Both the position numbers and the translations under genes were made by a program. 64,000 nucleotides of DNA. It comes from Thiohalocapsa sp. ML1. Its GTDB lineage: Bacteria; Pseudomonadota; Gammaproteobacteria; Chromatiales; Chromatiaceae. Location: positions 1-64,000 of the forward strand of contig NZ_JABX01000009.1 in NCBI RefSeq assembly GCF_001469165.1, in the 5' to 3' direction. Each line of letters begins with the position of its first letter. Within the stretch, counting starts at the first letter, position 1. Below are positions 54,553-64,000 of the stretch, in pieces. The notes beneath the pieces were generated by a model, which saw only the letters and a list, made by a program, of their open reading frames with translations, was not told the DNA's origin and ran no database searches.

Positions 54553-54617
54553 GGCGTTGGTGCTCGGGCGTTGGTTCTCTGGCGTTGGTTCTCTGGCGTT
54601 GGTTCTCTGGCGTTGGC
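54553..54617. repeat. 14-bp minisatellite in the leader of the PfkB-type gene
   Basis: Three perfect GGCGTTGGTTCTCT units (54567-54608) plus degenerate or partial units on both sides. It fills nearly the whole space between the SDR stop and the kinase ATG, so copy number sets the distance between the two genes and forms the kinase leader. Confidence 0.9.
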
Positions 54618-54625
54618 GTCGCGCG

Positions 54626-55405
54626 TCAGCGCGCGGAGTAGCCGCCGTCGATGACCAGCGCGCTGCCGGTGACGAAGCGGGACTCGTCGCTCGCGAGATA
54701 AACGATGCCGTGGGCGACGTCCTCCGGCTCACCGACACGGCCGATGGGATGCAGGCGCTCGAGGTGCCGGCGATAGCCCTCGACACCGCGCTCGAAGCGC
54801 TCGCCCATGGCCTCCACCCGCGGCGTCCAGATGAAGCCGGCGTGCACGGAATTGACGCGGATGCCGTCGGCGGCGTAGAGCAGCGCGTCGGTCTTGGTCA
54901 TCAGGCCCACGGCGCCCTTGGAGGCGTGATCCGGCGGGATGTCCTGCGCGCTGACGATGCCGCACACCGAGGACAGGTTGATGATGCTGCCGCCGCGGCC
55001 CTCGCGGCCGCGGCGCATGTAAGGCACCGCGTGCCTAGTGCACAGAAAGACCCCTTTCACGTTGAGGTCGATGGTCCGCTGCCACTCGGCCTCGGTGAGC
55101 GCGCGGCCGGGCCTGTCCGCCCCGCTGCTGCCGGCGTTGTTCACCAGCACGTCGATGCCGCCCAGGTGGTCCGCCACCTGGCGAAAGACGTCCTGCACTT
55201 GGGCTTCGTTGGCGACGTCCAGGTGCCAGTAGCGGGCATGGGCGCCGGTCTCCAGCAGCTCGGCCACCAGTGCCGCGCCGGCCGCGTCCTGCACGTCGGT
55301 GACGGCGACCCGGGCGCCCTCGCGCGCGAGCAGCCGGCAGGCGGCGCGGCCGATGCCGGCGGCACCGCCGGTGACCACCGCGACCTTGTGCTGCAAGCGC
55401 TGCAT
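54626..55405 (-). CDS. Short-chain dehydrogenase/reductase with Asp in place of the catalytic Tyr
   Basis: A 259-residue classical SDR by overall pattern: VVTGGAAGIGRAACR (TGxxxGIG), DVTD-like VAVTDVQD suggesting NAD(H), LVNNAGSSG, the catalytic-Ser segment IINLSSVCGI, and the C-terminal GSALVIDGGYSAR. The YxxxK motif reads PPDHASKGA, with Asp (codon GAT) where Tyr (TAT/TAC) belongs, so normal oxidoreductase chemistry is unlikely. The gene is otherwise intact and lies between the EF-hand and sugar kinase genes on the same strand. Substrate unknown. Confidence 0.85.
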   Translation of the reverse strand: MQRLQHKVAVVTGGAAGIGRAACRLLAREGARVAVTDVQDAAGAALVAELLETGAHARYWHLDVANEAQVQDVFRQVADHLGGIDVLVNNAGSSGADRPGRALTEAEWQRTIDLNVKGVFLCTRHAVPYMRRGREGRGGSIINLSSVCGIVSAQDIPPDHASKGAVGLMTKTDALLYAADGIRVNSVHAGFIWTPRVEAMGERFERGVEGYRRHLERLHPIGRVGEPEDVAHGIVYLASDESRFVTGSALVIDGGYSAR

Positions 55406-55420
55406 GCGCCAGGCCTCCGC

Positions 55421-56017
55421 TCAGCGCCAGCCCATGCCGCGCTGCTGGCCGTGCGGGAACGCGTCGAATTCCCCGCGGCTGATGCTGCCGTCGCCGTCGG
55501 CGTCGAGGTCGTCGAAGCCGGGCGCGTCGGGGGCGCCCTGCAGCCGGTAGCCCTGCTGGGCGCGCTGGCTGCGGCGCTCGGCGCGGGCCGCGTTCAGCTC
55601 CGACTCGCTGAGGCGCCCGTCACCGTCGGTGTCGAAGCGCTCGAAGGAGGGCGGCGCCCAGCTCCCGCGGCCCATGCCCGGACCCATCATGCCTGGCCCC
55701 ATGCCGGGACCCATGCCGGGACCCATGCCGGGACCCATACCTGGCCCCATACCGTCGCCGCGACCATAAGGGCCGGGGCCGTAGCCCTGCCCCATGCCCC
55801 GCCCGCCGTTCTGCGGGCCGGCGCCGTAGCCCGGTCCAGGGCTGCTCTGGGCGCCTGTCTGGGCATTGCTTTGGGAGCCGGCCCCCGCGCCGCTCTGGGC
55901 ATCGCTTGGGGCGTCGGCTGCCGAGCCGCTCTGTGCCCCGGCGCCGCCGACGCTGGTGGTGATGCCGGCAATCAACAGGGTCAGCAGAATCCAGAAGCTT
56001 CTGGTCGTGTATTGCAT
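55421..56017 (-). CDS. Exported EF-hand (calcium-binding) protein with Gly/Pro/Met repeats
   Basis: A 198-residue secreted protein: signal peptide (SFWILLTLLIAGITTSVGGAGA), a low-complexity Gln/Ser/Gly/Ala segment, a run of MGPG repeats (about residues 90-112), and two EF-hand loops, DTDGDGRLSESEL and DADGDGSISRGEF, each with the expected Ca2+-ligand positions. It probably binds calcium in the periplasm or outside the cell. The MGPG stretch is encoded by a 12-bp tandem repeat at 55680-55756 and may vary in length between strains. It ends 15 bases before the SDR start. Confidence 0.88.
   Translation of the reverse strand: MQYTTRSFWILLTLLIAGITTSVGGAGAQSGSAADAPSDAQSGAGAGSQSNAQTGAQSSPGPGYGAGPQNGGRGMGQGYGPGPYGRGDGMGPGMGPGMGPGMGPGMGPGMMGPGMGRGSWAPPSFERFDTDGDGRLSESELNAARAERRSQRAQQGYRLQGAPDAPGFDDLDADGDGSISRGEFDAFPHGQQRGMGWR
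55680..55756. repeat. In-frame 12-bp tandem repeat encoding MGPG
   Basis: Units of CCGGGACCCATG and close variants, about six copies on the forward strand, reading MGPG on the coding strand. Confidence 0.85.
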
Positions 56018-56078
56018 GTCATGCTCCGGCAGTTGTGCTCTCGGTGGATTCGGAAGGGTGCGCGTGCGCTTGTGCCGC

Positions 56079-58457
56079 TCAGCCGGTGCGTTCCACCTCG
56101 GCGACGGATTGCTTCACGGCGAGGAAGCTGTCCGGGTTCACGGAGATGGAATCGATGCCGGCGCGCACCAGAAAGGCCGCGAAGTCCGGGTGATCGCTCG
56201 GCGCCTGGCCGCACAGGCCAACCTTGCGCTCGTGCTCATGCGCGCTCTGGATGACGGTCGTGATCATCTGGCGCACCGCGTCGTTGCGCTCGTCGAACAG
56301 GTGCGCGAGCCGGTCGGAGTCCCGGTCCACGCCGAGCACGAGCTGCGTCAAGTCATTGCTGCCGATGGAGAAGCCGTCGAAGCGCGCGGCGAAGTCCGCC
56401 GCCAGGATGACGTTGGACGGCACCTCGCACATCACGTAGACCAGAAGGCCGTGCTCGCCGCGCTCCAGCCCGTACTCGGCCATCACGGCGAGCACCTGGT
56501 CCGCCTCCTTCGGCGTGCGGCAGAAGGGCACCATGACGACGATGTTGTCGAGGCCGATCTCCAGCCGGGCCCGGCGGATGGCCGCGCACTCCAGCGCGAA
56601 GCCGTCGCGATAATCGTCGCTGTAGTAGCGGCTCGCACCGCGCCAGCCGAGCATCGGGTTGGCCTCGGCGGGCTCGAAGGCGCGCCCGCCGATGAGGTCC
56701 GCGTATTCGTTGGTCTTGAAGTCGCTCAGGCGCACGATGACCGGGTGCGGATGGCTGCCGGCGGCGATGCGCGCGATGCCGCGGGCGAGGCGGTCCACGA
56801 AGTACTCCGCCTTGTCTTCGTAGCCGCGGGTAAGCCGGTCGATCTCGGCGCGTGCAGCGTCGTCCACGCGCTCCGGGTGCAGCAGCGCGAGCGGATGGAT
56901 CTTGATGTGCTGGTTGATGATGAACTCCATCCGAGCGAGCCCGACCCCATCGTTCGGCAGTCGCCACCAGCGCATGGCCGCCGACGGGTTCGCGAGGTTC
57001 AGCATGATCTTGGTTCGGGTCTCGGGGATCGCGTCGAGATCGATGTCTTCGGCCTCGAAGTCCGCCGTGCCGGCGTAGACGAAGCCCATCTCGCCCTGGG
57101 CGCAGGACACCGTCACCTCCGTGCCGTCCTCCAGCCGCTCGGTGCCGTCGCCGGTGCCGACGATGGCGGGCAGGCCGAGCTCCCGGCTGACGATGGCCGC
57201 ATGCGACGTGCGCCCACCGTGGTCCGTCACGATGGCCGCGGCGCGGCGCATGATCGGCACCCAGTCCGGGTCCGTCATGCCCGTGACCAGCACGTCGCCC
57301 GGCTCGAAGCGGTCGCTGTCGTCCGGGCTTGCGAGCCGGCGTACCGGCCCGGCGGCGATGGCGTCGCCGATGGCGTAGCCGCGCGCCAGCTCCTCGCCGT
57401 GCGCGTTCAGCCGATAGGTCTTGAGCGTGTCGGGCTGGCGCTGCGAGTGCACGGTCTCGGGCCGCGCCTGCACGATGAAGAGCTCGCCCGTCTCGCCGTC
57501 CTTGGCCCACTCCATGTCCATGGGCTTGTCGTAGTGGCGCTCGATCTGCACCGCCCAGCGGGCAAGGGTCAGCACCTCGTCGTCGCCGAGCACGGGCTGG
57601 CGGCGCTCCTCGTCGCCGGTCTGGACCCGGCGCGTGGGCGTGTCGGGGTCGTCGGCGTAGACGAGCTTCGCCTCCTTGGCGCCGATGCTGCGCGCGACGA
57701 TGGGCGTGAGCGCGCGGTCATCGAGCAGCGGCTTGAACACCAGAAACTCGTCCGGGTCCACGCTGCCCTGCACCACGGTCTCGCCGAGCCCCCAGGCGCC
57801 GTTGATCAGCACCGTGCGCGGGAAGCCGGTGTCCGTGTCCAGGCTGAACATGACGCCGGCGGCGCCGGTGTCGCTGCGCACCATCTGCTGCACGCCGACG
57901 GAGAGCGCGACTTTGAGCTGATCGAAGCCGTGGTCGTCGCGGTAAGCGATGGCGCGGTCGGTGAAGAGCGAGGCGTAGCAGCGCAGCACGGCGCGGAGCA
58001 GGGCGTCCTCGCCGCGGATGTTCAGAAAGGTTTCGAGCTGCCCCGCGAAGCTCGCCTCCGGCAGGTCCTCGGCGGTGGCGCTGGAGCGCACGGCGACGTC
58101 GGGCTCGGCGCGGCCGAGCTGCTCGGCCAGCTTGCGGTAGGCGCCGCGGAGGGCGTCCGTGAGATCCTCCGGCAGCCGGCCGTCGAGGAGCAGCCCGCGG
58201 ATGGCCTCGCCGGTCTCGCGCAGCGATTGCTCGCCGTGTCGATGGGCGTTGACCTGCGCGCGGATGCGGTCCTCCAGCGCGTTCTCGCGGAGGAAGCGGC
58301 GGTAGGCGTCGGCGGTGGTCGCAAAGCCGTCCGGCACCCGCACGCCCTCGCCGGCGAGTGCGGCGATCATCTCGCCGAGGGATGCGTTCTTGCCGCCGAC
58401 GCGGGGCACGTCGGCGTTGCTCAGGTCCGCGAGCGGCAACACGAGGGCTTTGGGCAT
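56079..58457 (-). CDS. ppsA: Phosphoenolpyruvate synthase
   Basis: Makes PEP, AMP and phosphate from pyruvate, ATP and water; the entry step of gluconeogenesis from C3 acids. The 792-residue protein has the N-terminal ATP-grasp part (VGGKNASLGEM, VRSSATAEDLPEASFAGQ), the phosphohistidine swivel motif GGRTSHAAIVSRELGLPAIVG with the catalytic His, and the C-terminal PEP/pyruvate-binding barrel (VPFCRTPKEADQV, FSIGSNDLTQL, GLCGQAPSDHP). The ATG at 58457 gives the usual start MPKALVLPLADLSNADVPRV; the frame upstream is not conserved in character. It matches normal length. Confidence 0.96.
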   Translation of the reverse strand: MPKALVLPLADLSNADVPRVGGKNASLGEMIAALAGEGVRVPDGFATTADAYRRFLRENALEDRIRAQVNAHRHGEQSLRETGEAIRGLLLDGRLPEDLTDALRGAYRKLAEQLGRAEPDVAVRSSATAEDLPEASFAGQLETFLNIRGEDALLRAVLRCYASLFTDRAIAYRDDHGFDQLKVALSVGVQQMVRSDTGAAGVMFSLDTDTGFPRTVLINGAWGLGETVVQGSVDPDEFLVFKPLLDDRALTPIVARSIGAKEAKLVYADDPDTPTRRVQTGDEERRQPVLGDDEVLTLARWAVQIERHYDKPMDMEWAKDGETGELFIVQARPETVHSQRQPDTLKTYRLNAHGEELARGYAIGDAIAAGPVRRLASPDDSDRFEPGDVLVTGMTDPDWVPIMRRAAAIVTDHGGRTSHAAIVSRELGLPAIVGTGDGTERLEDGTEVTVSCAQGEMGFVYAGTADFEAEDIDLDAIPETRTKIMLNLANPSAAMRWWRLPNDGVGLARMEFIINQHIKIHPLALLHPERVDDAARAEIDRLTRGYEDKAEYFVDRLARGIARIAAGSHPHPVIVRLSDFKTNEYADLIGGRAFEPAEANPMLGWRGASRYYSDDYRDGFALECAAIRRARLEIGLDNIVVMVPFCRTPKEADQVLAVMAEYGLERGEHGLLVYVMCEVPSNVILAADFAARFDGFSIGSNDLTQLVLGVDRDSDRLAHLFDERNDAVRQMITTVIQSAHEHERKVGLCGQAPSDHPDFAAFLVRAGIDSISVNPDSFLAVKQSVAEVERTG

Positions 58458-58837
58458 GGCAAGGGGTCCGGCGGCGGTTTCCGGTGGGCCGCGCCGGCGC
58501 TGATAGCGGGGCGCGGGCACGGTGGCTCGGTCAGCAGCTAAGCATGGCTCGTGCCGACCGCGGGCATGGCAGGCGCCCTGGGCGCATGCTCGCGTGCCAA
58601 CCGAGGATCTGCGCTCATCGGGGATTCACGAGGCCGCGCCTGCGTGGTCGCAGATGGGTGAAATGCCCCATGCGCTGGTGCAAATGCACCGGCGGCGGCT
58701 TGGCGACCGGGGTACGCGGCTGGCGCGGCTGCGCGCCCCAGTTGGCTCGGCGGCCACCCCATGCGATGCTATCGCCCGCCTCGGTGGTTGCCCTATGGCA
58801 TCAGTAAAAGTCCTAAGTTACAGTCCGTTGTGACCTG
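58458..58837. other. Intergenic upstream of ppsA
   Basis: No gene assigned. Likely holds the reverse-strand ppsA promoter. Confidence 0.35.
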
Positions 58838-59093
58838 GGAGCGCCGGCTTTCAGCCGGCTTCGCGCGCCGGGGGCTCGACGCCCCCGGCGCGCGATCTGC
58901 GGCGCTGGCGCCAAACCATCGCCTATGCTGATCGAGCGGCCGCGCAAGCGCCGTCGCCCAGACGCCGCCGGGCCGGCATCGAGCCGGCTGGAAAGCCGGC
59001 GCTCCCAGTCCGGGCCGGCATCGAGCCGGCTGGAAAGCCGGCGCTCCCAGTCCGGGGCGGCGGCGAGCCGGCTGGAAAGCCGGCGCTCCCAGT
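58838..59093. repeat. Family E repeat cluster with three 42-bp tandem units
   Basis: Begins with palindromes GCCGGCTTTCAGCCGGC and GCCGGGGGC-TCGAC-GCCCCCGGC, then three 42-bp units (starting 58971, 59013 and 59055) each containing ATCGAGCCGGCTGGAAAGCC (GGCGAGCCGGCTGGAAAGCC in the third) and GGCGCTCCCAGT. It precedes the KaiC-like gene. The reading frame of that gene stays open through the array, which would give a repetitive Arg/Ser-rich leader if an earlier start were used. Confidence 0.88.
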
Positions 59094-59149
59094 ACCCGGC
59101 GATCGGCGGGGTCGGGGGGAACTCGATCACTGTTTGGAGGGAAATAAGC

Positions 59150-60618
59150 TTGATTAGCTCATCTGCTAGGTCATCGGCATTGATTGCATCGGGCGTCCCC
59201 GGGCTGGACGAGGTGCTCGGCGGCGGCCTGCGCGCGGGCCACATCTATTTCGTCGAAGGCGCCCCCGGCACCGGCAAGACCACGCTCGCGCTGCAGTTCG
59301 CCTTGGAGGGCGTGCGCCGCGGCGAGGCGACGCTGGTCATCTCCATGGCCGAGTGCGCCGATGAGCTCTGCACCTCTGCGGCCTCCCACGGCTGGGACCT
59401 CTCGGGTCTGGCGTTGCGCGACCTCGCCGCACCGGACGCGGTGCGCTCGACGGCGCTGTTCGAGCTGTCCGAGGTGGAGCTCGATGAGCGGGTCGATGCG
59501 GTGCTCGCCGAGATGGACGCACTGAGGCCCGCGCGACTCGTGCTCGACACCCTCGGCGCGCTGCGGGACTTCTGCACCCAGCCCTGGCAGTTCCGCCGCC
59601 GCCTGGAGCAGTTCCGCGACAAGGCGCAGGCGCTCGGCACCACCATGCTGTTTACCGACGACCTCACCGGCGGCGAGCAGCTTCGCCCGCGCAGCCTCGC
59701 CTGGGGCCTGATCCAATTGGAGCAGCGCATCGGCGACTACGGTCCGCCGCGGCGCCGGCTCTGGCTGCCCAAGCTGCGCGGGCAGCCGTACAGCGGCGGC
59801 TGCCATGACATGCGCATCGCCACCGGCGGCGTGCAGGTGTTCCCGCGGCTGGAGACCCCGGCGCCGACCGAGCCCGCGGCCGGCGGCCAGGTGCAAAGCG
59901 GCGTCGCCGAGCTGGACACGCTGCTCGGTGGCGGCCTGGAACGCGGCACGAGCCTAGGCATACTGGGGCCGCCCGGCTGCGGCAAGTCCACGCTGGTGTG
60001 CCTGTTCGCGCTCGCCGCGGTGGCGCGGGGCGAGCGCGCCGCGCTCTATCTGTTCGATGAGGCCGAGGAGACGCTGAAGCTCCGATCCAAATCCCAGCAG
60101 TTGGACATCGAGGCGGCGCTCGCCTCCGGGCTGCTGGAGCTGCGCCAGATCGACCCCGCCGAGCTTGCACCCGGCGAGCTGGCGCAGGAGCTGCGCACGG
60201 AAGTCCTAGAGCGCGGCACCCGCATCATCGCCATCGACAGCCTGAACGGCTATCTACAGGCGATGCCGGACGAGCGCTTCATGAGCCTGCACGTGCACCA
60301 TCTGCTGTCGTGGCTCGGCAGGCATCGCGTGCTGACCCTGGTGACCTTGGCGCTGCCGAGCCCGTTGAGTCAGAAGGCGGGGCTGGATCTGGACTTGTCG
60401 TATATCACCGATGCCGTCATCGCCCAGCGCTACTTCGAGGCCTACGGCAGCATGCGCTACGCCATGTCCGTGATCAAAAAGCGCTACGGCGACCACGAGC
60501 GGACCATCCGCGAGTTCCGCATCGGCCCCAAGGGCATCATCGTCGGCGAGCCGCTGTCGGAGTTCCGCGGCGTGCTCTCCGGCGTGCCCGAGTACGTCGG
60601 CGCGCGGCAGCCGCTGCT

Positions 60619-60622
<4 letters not shown>
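59150..60622 (+). CDS. KaiC-like double-domain ATPase
   Basis: A 490-residue RecA-fold ATPase with two KaiC domains. Domain 1 has ASGVPGLDEVLGGGLRAGH and Walker A EGAPGTGKTT (about 36-45); domain 2 has VAELDTLLGGGLERG and Walker A GPPGCGKST (about 273-281). It resembles KaiC-like proteins of non-cyanobacteria, which serve signalling rather than a proven clock; no kaiA or kaiB is here. A TTG start at 59150 is chosen: GGAGGG lies eight bases upstream and the protein begins shortly before the first domain, whereas the ATG at 58925 would add a translated repeat array. Its TGA overlaps the GTG of the histidine kinase gene. Confidence 0.88.
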
Positions 60623-62154
<1,532 letters not shown>

Positions 62155-62182
62155 TGCGGCAGCGAGTCAGTTCCGAGGCCGT

Positions 62183-62308
62183 CTCGGGCCCGGCCCGGCC
62201 GGGCCGGGCCGGACTTGGCCGGAGAGCCGACCTCCAGGTCGGCTCCGCAATTCGCGATAATCAGTGCATCGCGCTCTGTGGGTGTTGACCTGGAGGTCAA
62301 CACTCCAG
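62183..62308. repeat. Family D paired-palindrome repeat, copy 2 (inverted)
   Basis: GCCGACCT-CC-AGGTCGGC at 62226-62243 and GTGTTGACCT-GG-AGGTCAACAC at 62282-62303, preceded by a GGCCCGGCC-rich stretch. It is the reverse complement of copy 1 at 52405-52523, with the same spacing between palindromes and TCAGTGCATC in the middle. Confidence 0.88.
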
Positions 62309-62312
62309 TCAG

Positions 62313-62401
62313 GGCATCGAAATCGCTATCGGAGTCGATAGGACATGACACTGGGGACGGCGATGAGCGGCGCGAATTCGATTTCGATACCGATTTCTTA
62401 G
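62313..62401. repeat. Family C hexamer array, copy 5
   Basis: CATCGAAATCGCTATCGGAG on the left and GAATTCGATTTCGATACCGA on the right flank GGACATGACACTGGGG, again an inverted arrangement. It directly adjoins a family D copy. Confidence 0.75.
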
Positions 62402-62485
62402 CCTCGCCGCTGCTCCCGGTCGTCGGCGAGACGCCGACGCGCCACGGCGCCGCTGCTCCCGCGGCGGACGCGGCAGGGGCCGCGC

Positions 62486-64000
62486 TCAGCCCTGGTCGAG
62501 CAGCTCCAGCAGCGTCGTTGCCTCGACGGGCTTCACGAGGTGGCCATCGAAGCCGGCCTCGCGGGAGCGCTGGCGGTCGCGCGCCTCGCCCCAGCCGGTG
62601 AGCGCGATGATGCGCAGGTGCCGACCCTCCGGCAGCTCGCGGATGCGCCGGCAGGCGGTGTGGCCGTCCAGGCCCGGCATGCCGATGTCGAGCAGCACGA
62701 TGTCCGGTGCCTGCTGCTCGGCCGCCGCCACCGCCTGCAAGCCGTCGCTCACGGTGATGGGGTCGTAGCCGCGCAGCTCGAGCAACATCGCCAGCGACTC
62801 CACCACGTCCTGGTTGTCGTCGGCAATCAGCACCCGGGGCTTGCCGCGGTCCGCGGACGCGTCCTCGCGTGGCGCCGGCGCGGACGCCGATGTCGGCTCG
62901 GCGGGTGCCGACGGCGCGGCGGCCAGCGGCAGGCGCAGGGTCACCGTGCTGCCGCAGCCGGGGCCGGCGCTCGTCGCCTCGATGTTGCCGCCGTGCATCT
63001 GCACCAGGCGCCGGGTCAGCGCGAGGCCTATACCTAATCCGGTTGCGCCGCGCCCGCTGGGCTCGCCCACCTGCGCGAACATGTCGAACAGCTTCGGCAG
63101 CTCCGTCGCGGCGATGCCGACGCCGGTGTCGCTGACCGCGATCTCGACCCGGTCGCCGTCGCGCCGGGCGCTGACGCAGATGTGACCGCCGGGGTCGCTG
63201 TACTTGCTCGCGTTGTCCACGAGATTGACCAGCACCTGGGTCAGGCGCACCGGGTCGGCGTCCAGCTCGATGGGGGCGGTCGGCAACAGCAGCTCCAGCG
63301 TCTGGCCGCGCGCCTCGATCTGCGCCGCCATCGCCTCTTGCATCTGCGCCACGATCTGTTCAAGCCGCACCCGCTCGCGCTTGAGCTGCAGGCGCCCGCG
63401 GGTGACGCGGCTCATGTCCAGCAGGTCATCGACCAGCCGCACGAGATGGCGCGACTGGCGGTCGATGATGTCGCGCGCCGCGGCGGCGCTGTCCGGGAGC
63501 CCTTCGGCGAGCTTGAGCAGCGCGATGGCGTTGCGGATGGGCGCCAGGGGGTTGCGCAGCTCGTGGGCGAGGGTGGCGACAAACTCGCTCTTGCGTTGAT
63601 CGGCGTCCCTCAGCGCCTCCTGCGCCCGCTTGACGTCGTGGATGTCCGTGGCCGTGCCGAACCATTTGACGATACGCCCGGCGTCGTCGCGCACCGGCAC
63701 GGCGCGGCTCAGGTGCCAGCGGGTGCTGCCGTTGCGCATGCGGATGCGGTGCTCGCACTCGTAGGTGGTGCCGGTGCCGACCGCGCGTGCCCAGGCGTCC
63801 GTGGTCGGCTTGCGGTCGTCTGCGTGCAGCACCGGCTGCCAGTCGAAGGCGCCGTCGGCGGCTCGCTCGATGCCTGCGTATTCGCGGTAGCGGTCGTTAT
63901 AGTAATCCACGGTGCCGTCCGGTTCCGCGGTCCAGACCAACTGCGGCATGGCGTCGGCCAGGCGGCGGAAGCGCGCGACGCTCTCGGCGAGCATGCCCTC
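62486..64000 (-). CDS. PAS-domain hybrid sensor histidine kinase (partial, 5' end beyond the window)
   Basis: At least 502 residues are visible and the frame is open to the window edge, so the gene may begin outside. Order: PAS domain (MPQLVWTAEPDGTVDYYNDR), HisKA with TLAHELRNPLAPI, ATPase domain with NLVDNASKYSDPGG, DTGVGI and GLGIGLALTRRLVQMHGG, then a Pro/Ala-rich linker and a receiver (VLIADDNQDVVESL, IVLLDIGMPGLDG, GHLVKPVEA). It is convergent with the KaiC-linked kinase. No membrane segment is seen in the visible part. Confidence 0.9.
   Translation of the reverse strand, partial: EGMLAESVARFRRLADAMPQLVWTAEPDGTVDYYNDRYREYAGIERAADGAFDWQPVLHADDRKPTTDAWARAVGTGTTYECEHRIRMRNGSTRWHLSRAVPVRDDAGRIVKWFGTATDIHDVKRAQEALRDADQRKSEFVATLAHELRNPLAPIRNAIALLKLAEGLPDSAAAARDIIDRQSRHLVRLVDDLLDMSRVTRGRLQLKRERVRLEQIVAQMQEAMAAQIEARGQTLELLLPTAPIELDADPVRLTQVLVNLVDNASKYSDPGGHICVSARRDGDRVEIAVSDTGVGIAATELPKLFDMFAQVGEPSGRGATGLGIGLALTRRLVQMHGGNIEATSAGPGCGSTVTLRLPLAAAPSAPAEPTSASAPAPREDASADRGKPRVLIADDNQDVVESLAMLLELRGYDPITVSDGLQAVAAAEQQAPDIVLLDIGMPGLDGHTACRRIRELPEGRHLRIIALTGWGEARDRQRSREAGFDGHLVKPVEATTLLELLDQG

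Noticed and set aside
55866-58541. 891-codon open frame antisense to ppsA
   Set aside because: Same reason: the reverse-strand PEP synthase is complete and intact.
58971-59093. Tandem 42-bp units considered as a CRISPR array
   Set aside because: Units are contiguous without unique spacers, and no cas gene is near.

Overview
The window is very GC-rich DNA, with long antisense open frames behind almost every gene. The gene content points to a gammaproteobacterium, most plausibly a purple sulfur bacterium (Chromatiales/Chromatiaceae) or a close relative. This rests on gene types only (class I fructose-1,6-bisphosphatase, PEP synthase, type I GAPDH, dodecin, an octaheme HAO-like cytochrome with a NapC-type partner, a KaiC-like ATPase beside a histidine kinase, and dense dispersed palindromic repeats); no 16S rRNA gene is present, so the assignment is an inference.

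Layout. 0-9.5 kb is ordinary chromosome: acetoacetyl-CoA synthetase, fructose-1,6-bisphosphatase, an AEC-family permease, two membrane proteins of unknown role, a membrane diguanylate cyclase-like protein and QueC. A tRNA-Lys(TTT) with a terminator at 9.63-9.75 kb opens an accessory region of about 17 kb. It holds a secreted nuclease-like protein; a type I restriction-modification operon (hsdM-hsdS-hsdR) that runs on into a YgjP-like metallopeptidase and a HEPN/Abi_2 protein; an ArdC/ImmA-like protein followed by a 46-codon remnant of a second methyltransferase; and then a run of broken genes (PIN toxin with a frameshift, PLD-helicase remnant, 5'-truncated CHAD copy) before an intact CHAD gene at 25.3-26.3 kb.

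26.7-40 kb is mostly metabolic and sensory: ExoD, a host-attachment-like protein, a PotD-like periplasmic binding protein coupled to a GGDEF-EAL protein (an arrangement like NspS-MbaA polyamine sensing), a thioesterase, a FAD oxidoreductase whose centre has been replaced by a repeat, a tetraheme NapC/octaheme HAO-like pair, dodecin, a three-domain acyl-activating/acyltransferase fusion and a VIT-family transporter. 40.5-49 kb is a second defence-rich region: a methyltransferase with a frameshifted PD-(D/E)XK nuclease, a patchwork of three gene remnants (P-type ATPase tail, PEP-CTERM/FG-GAP tail, IS91 transposase), and a tightly coupled DUF262-HipA gene pair. 49.6-58.5 kb carries a P-type cation ATPase, GAPDH, a PfkB-family sugar kinase, an SDR protein lacking the usual catalytic tyrosine, an EF-hand protein and PEP synthase. 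59-64 kb carries a KaiC-like ATPase overlapping a hybrid histidine kinase, and a second hybrid kinase that runs off the end.

At least five families of short dispersed repeats thread through the window (called A to E in the entries): A, a MITE-like element with terminal inverted repeats and an inner hairpin; B, heptamer arrays forming long hairpins with a nearby GAGGCTCTGCCTCGCTAG motif; C, degenerate hexamer arrays of the TCGAAA/TCCCGA type; D, paired palindromes; E, arrays built on GCCGGCTGGAAAGCCGGC. They sit between genes, in two cases supply a stop codon, and in one case lie inside a coding frame. The strongest candidates for undescribed biology are the DUF262-HipA pair, the in-frame capture of repeat A, and the RM operon with its two accessory genes.
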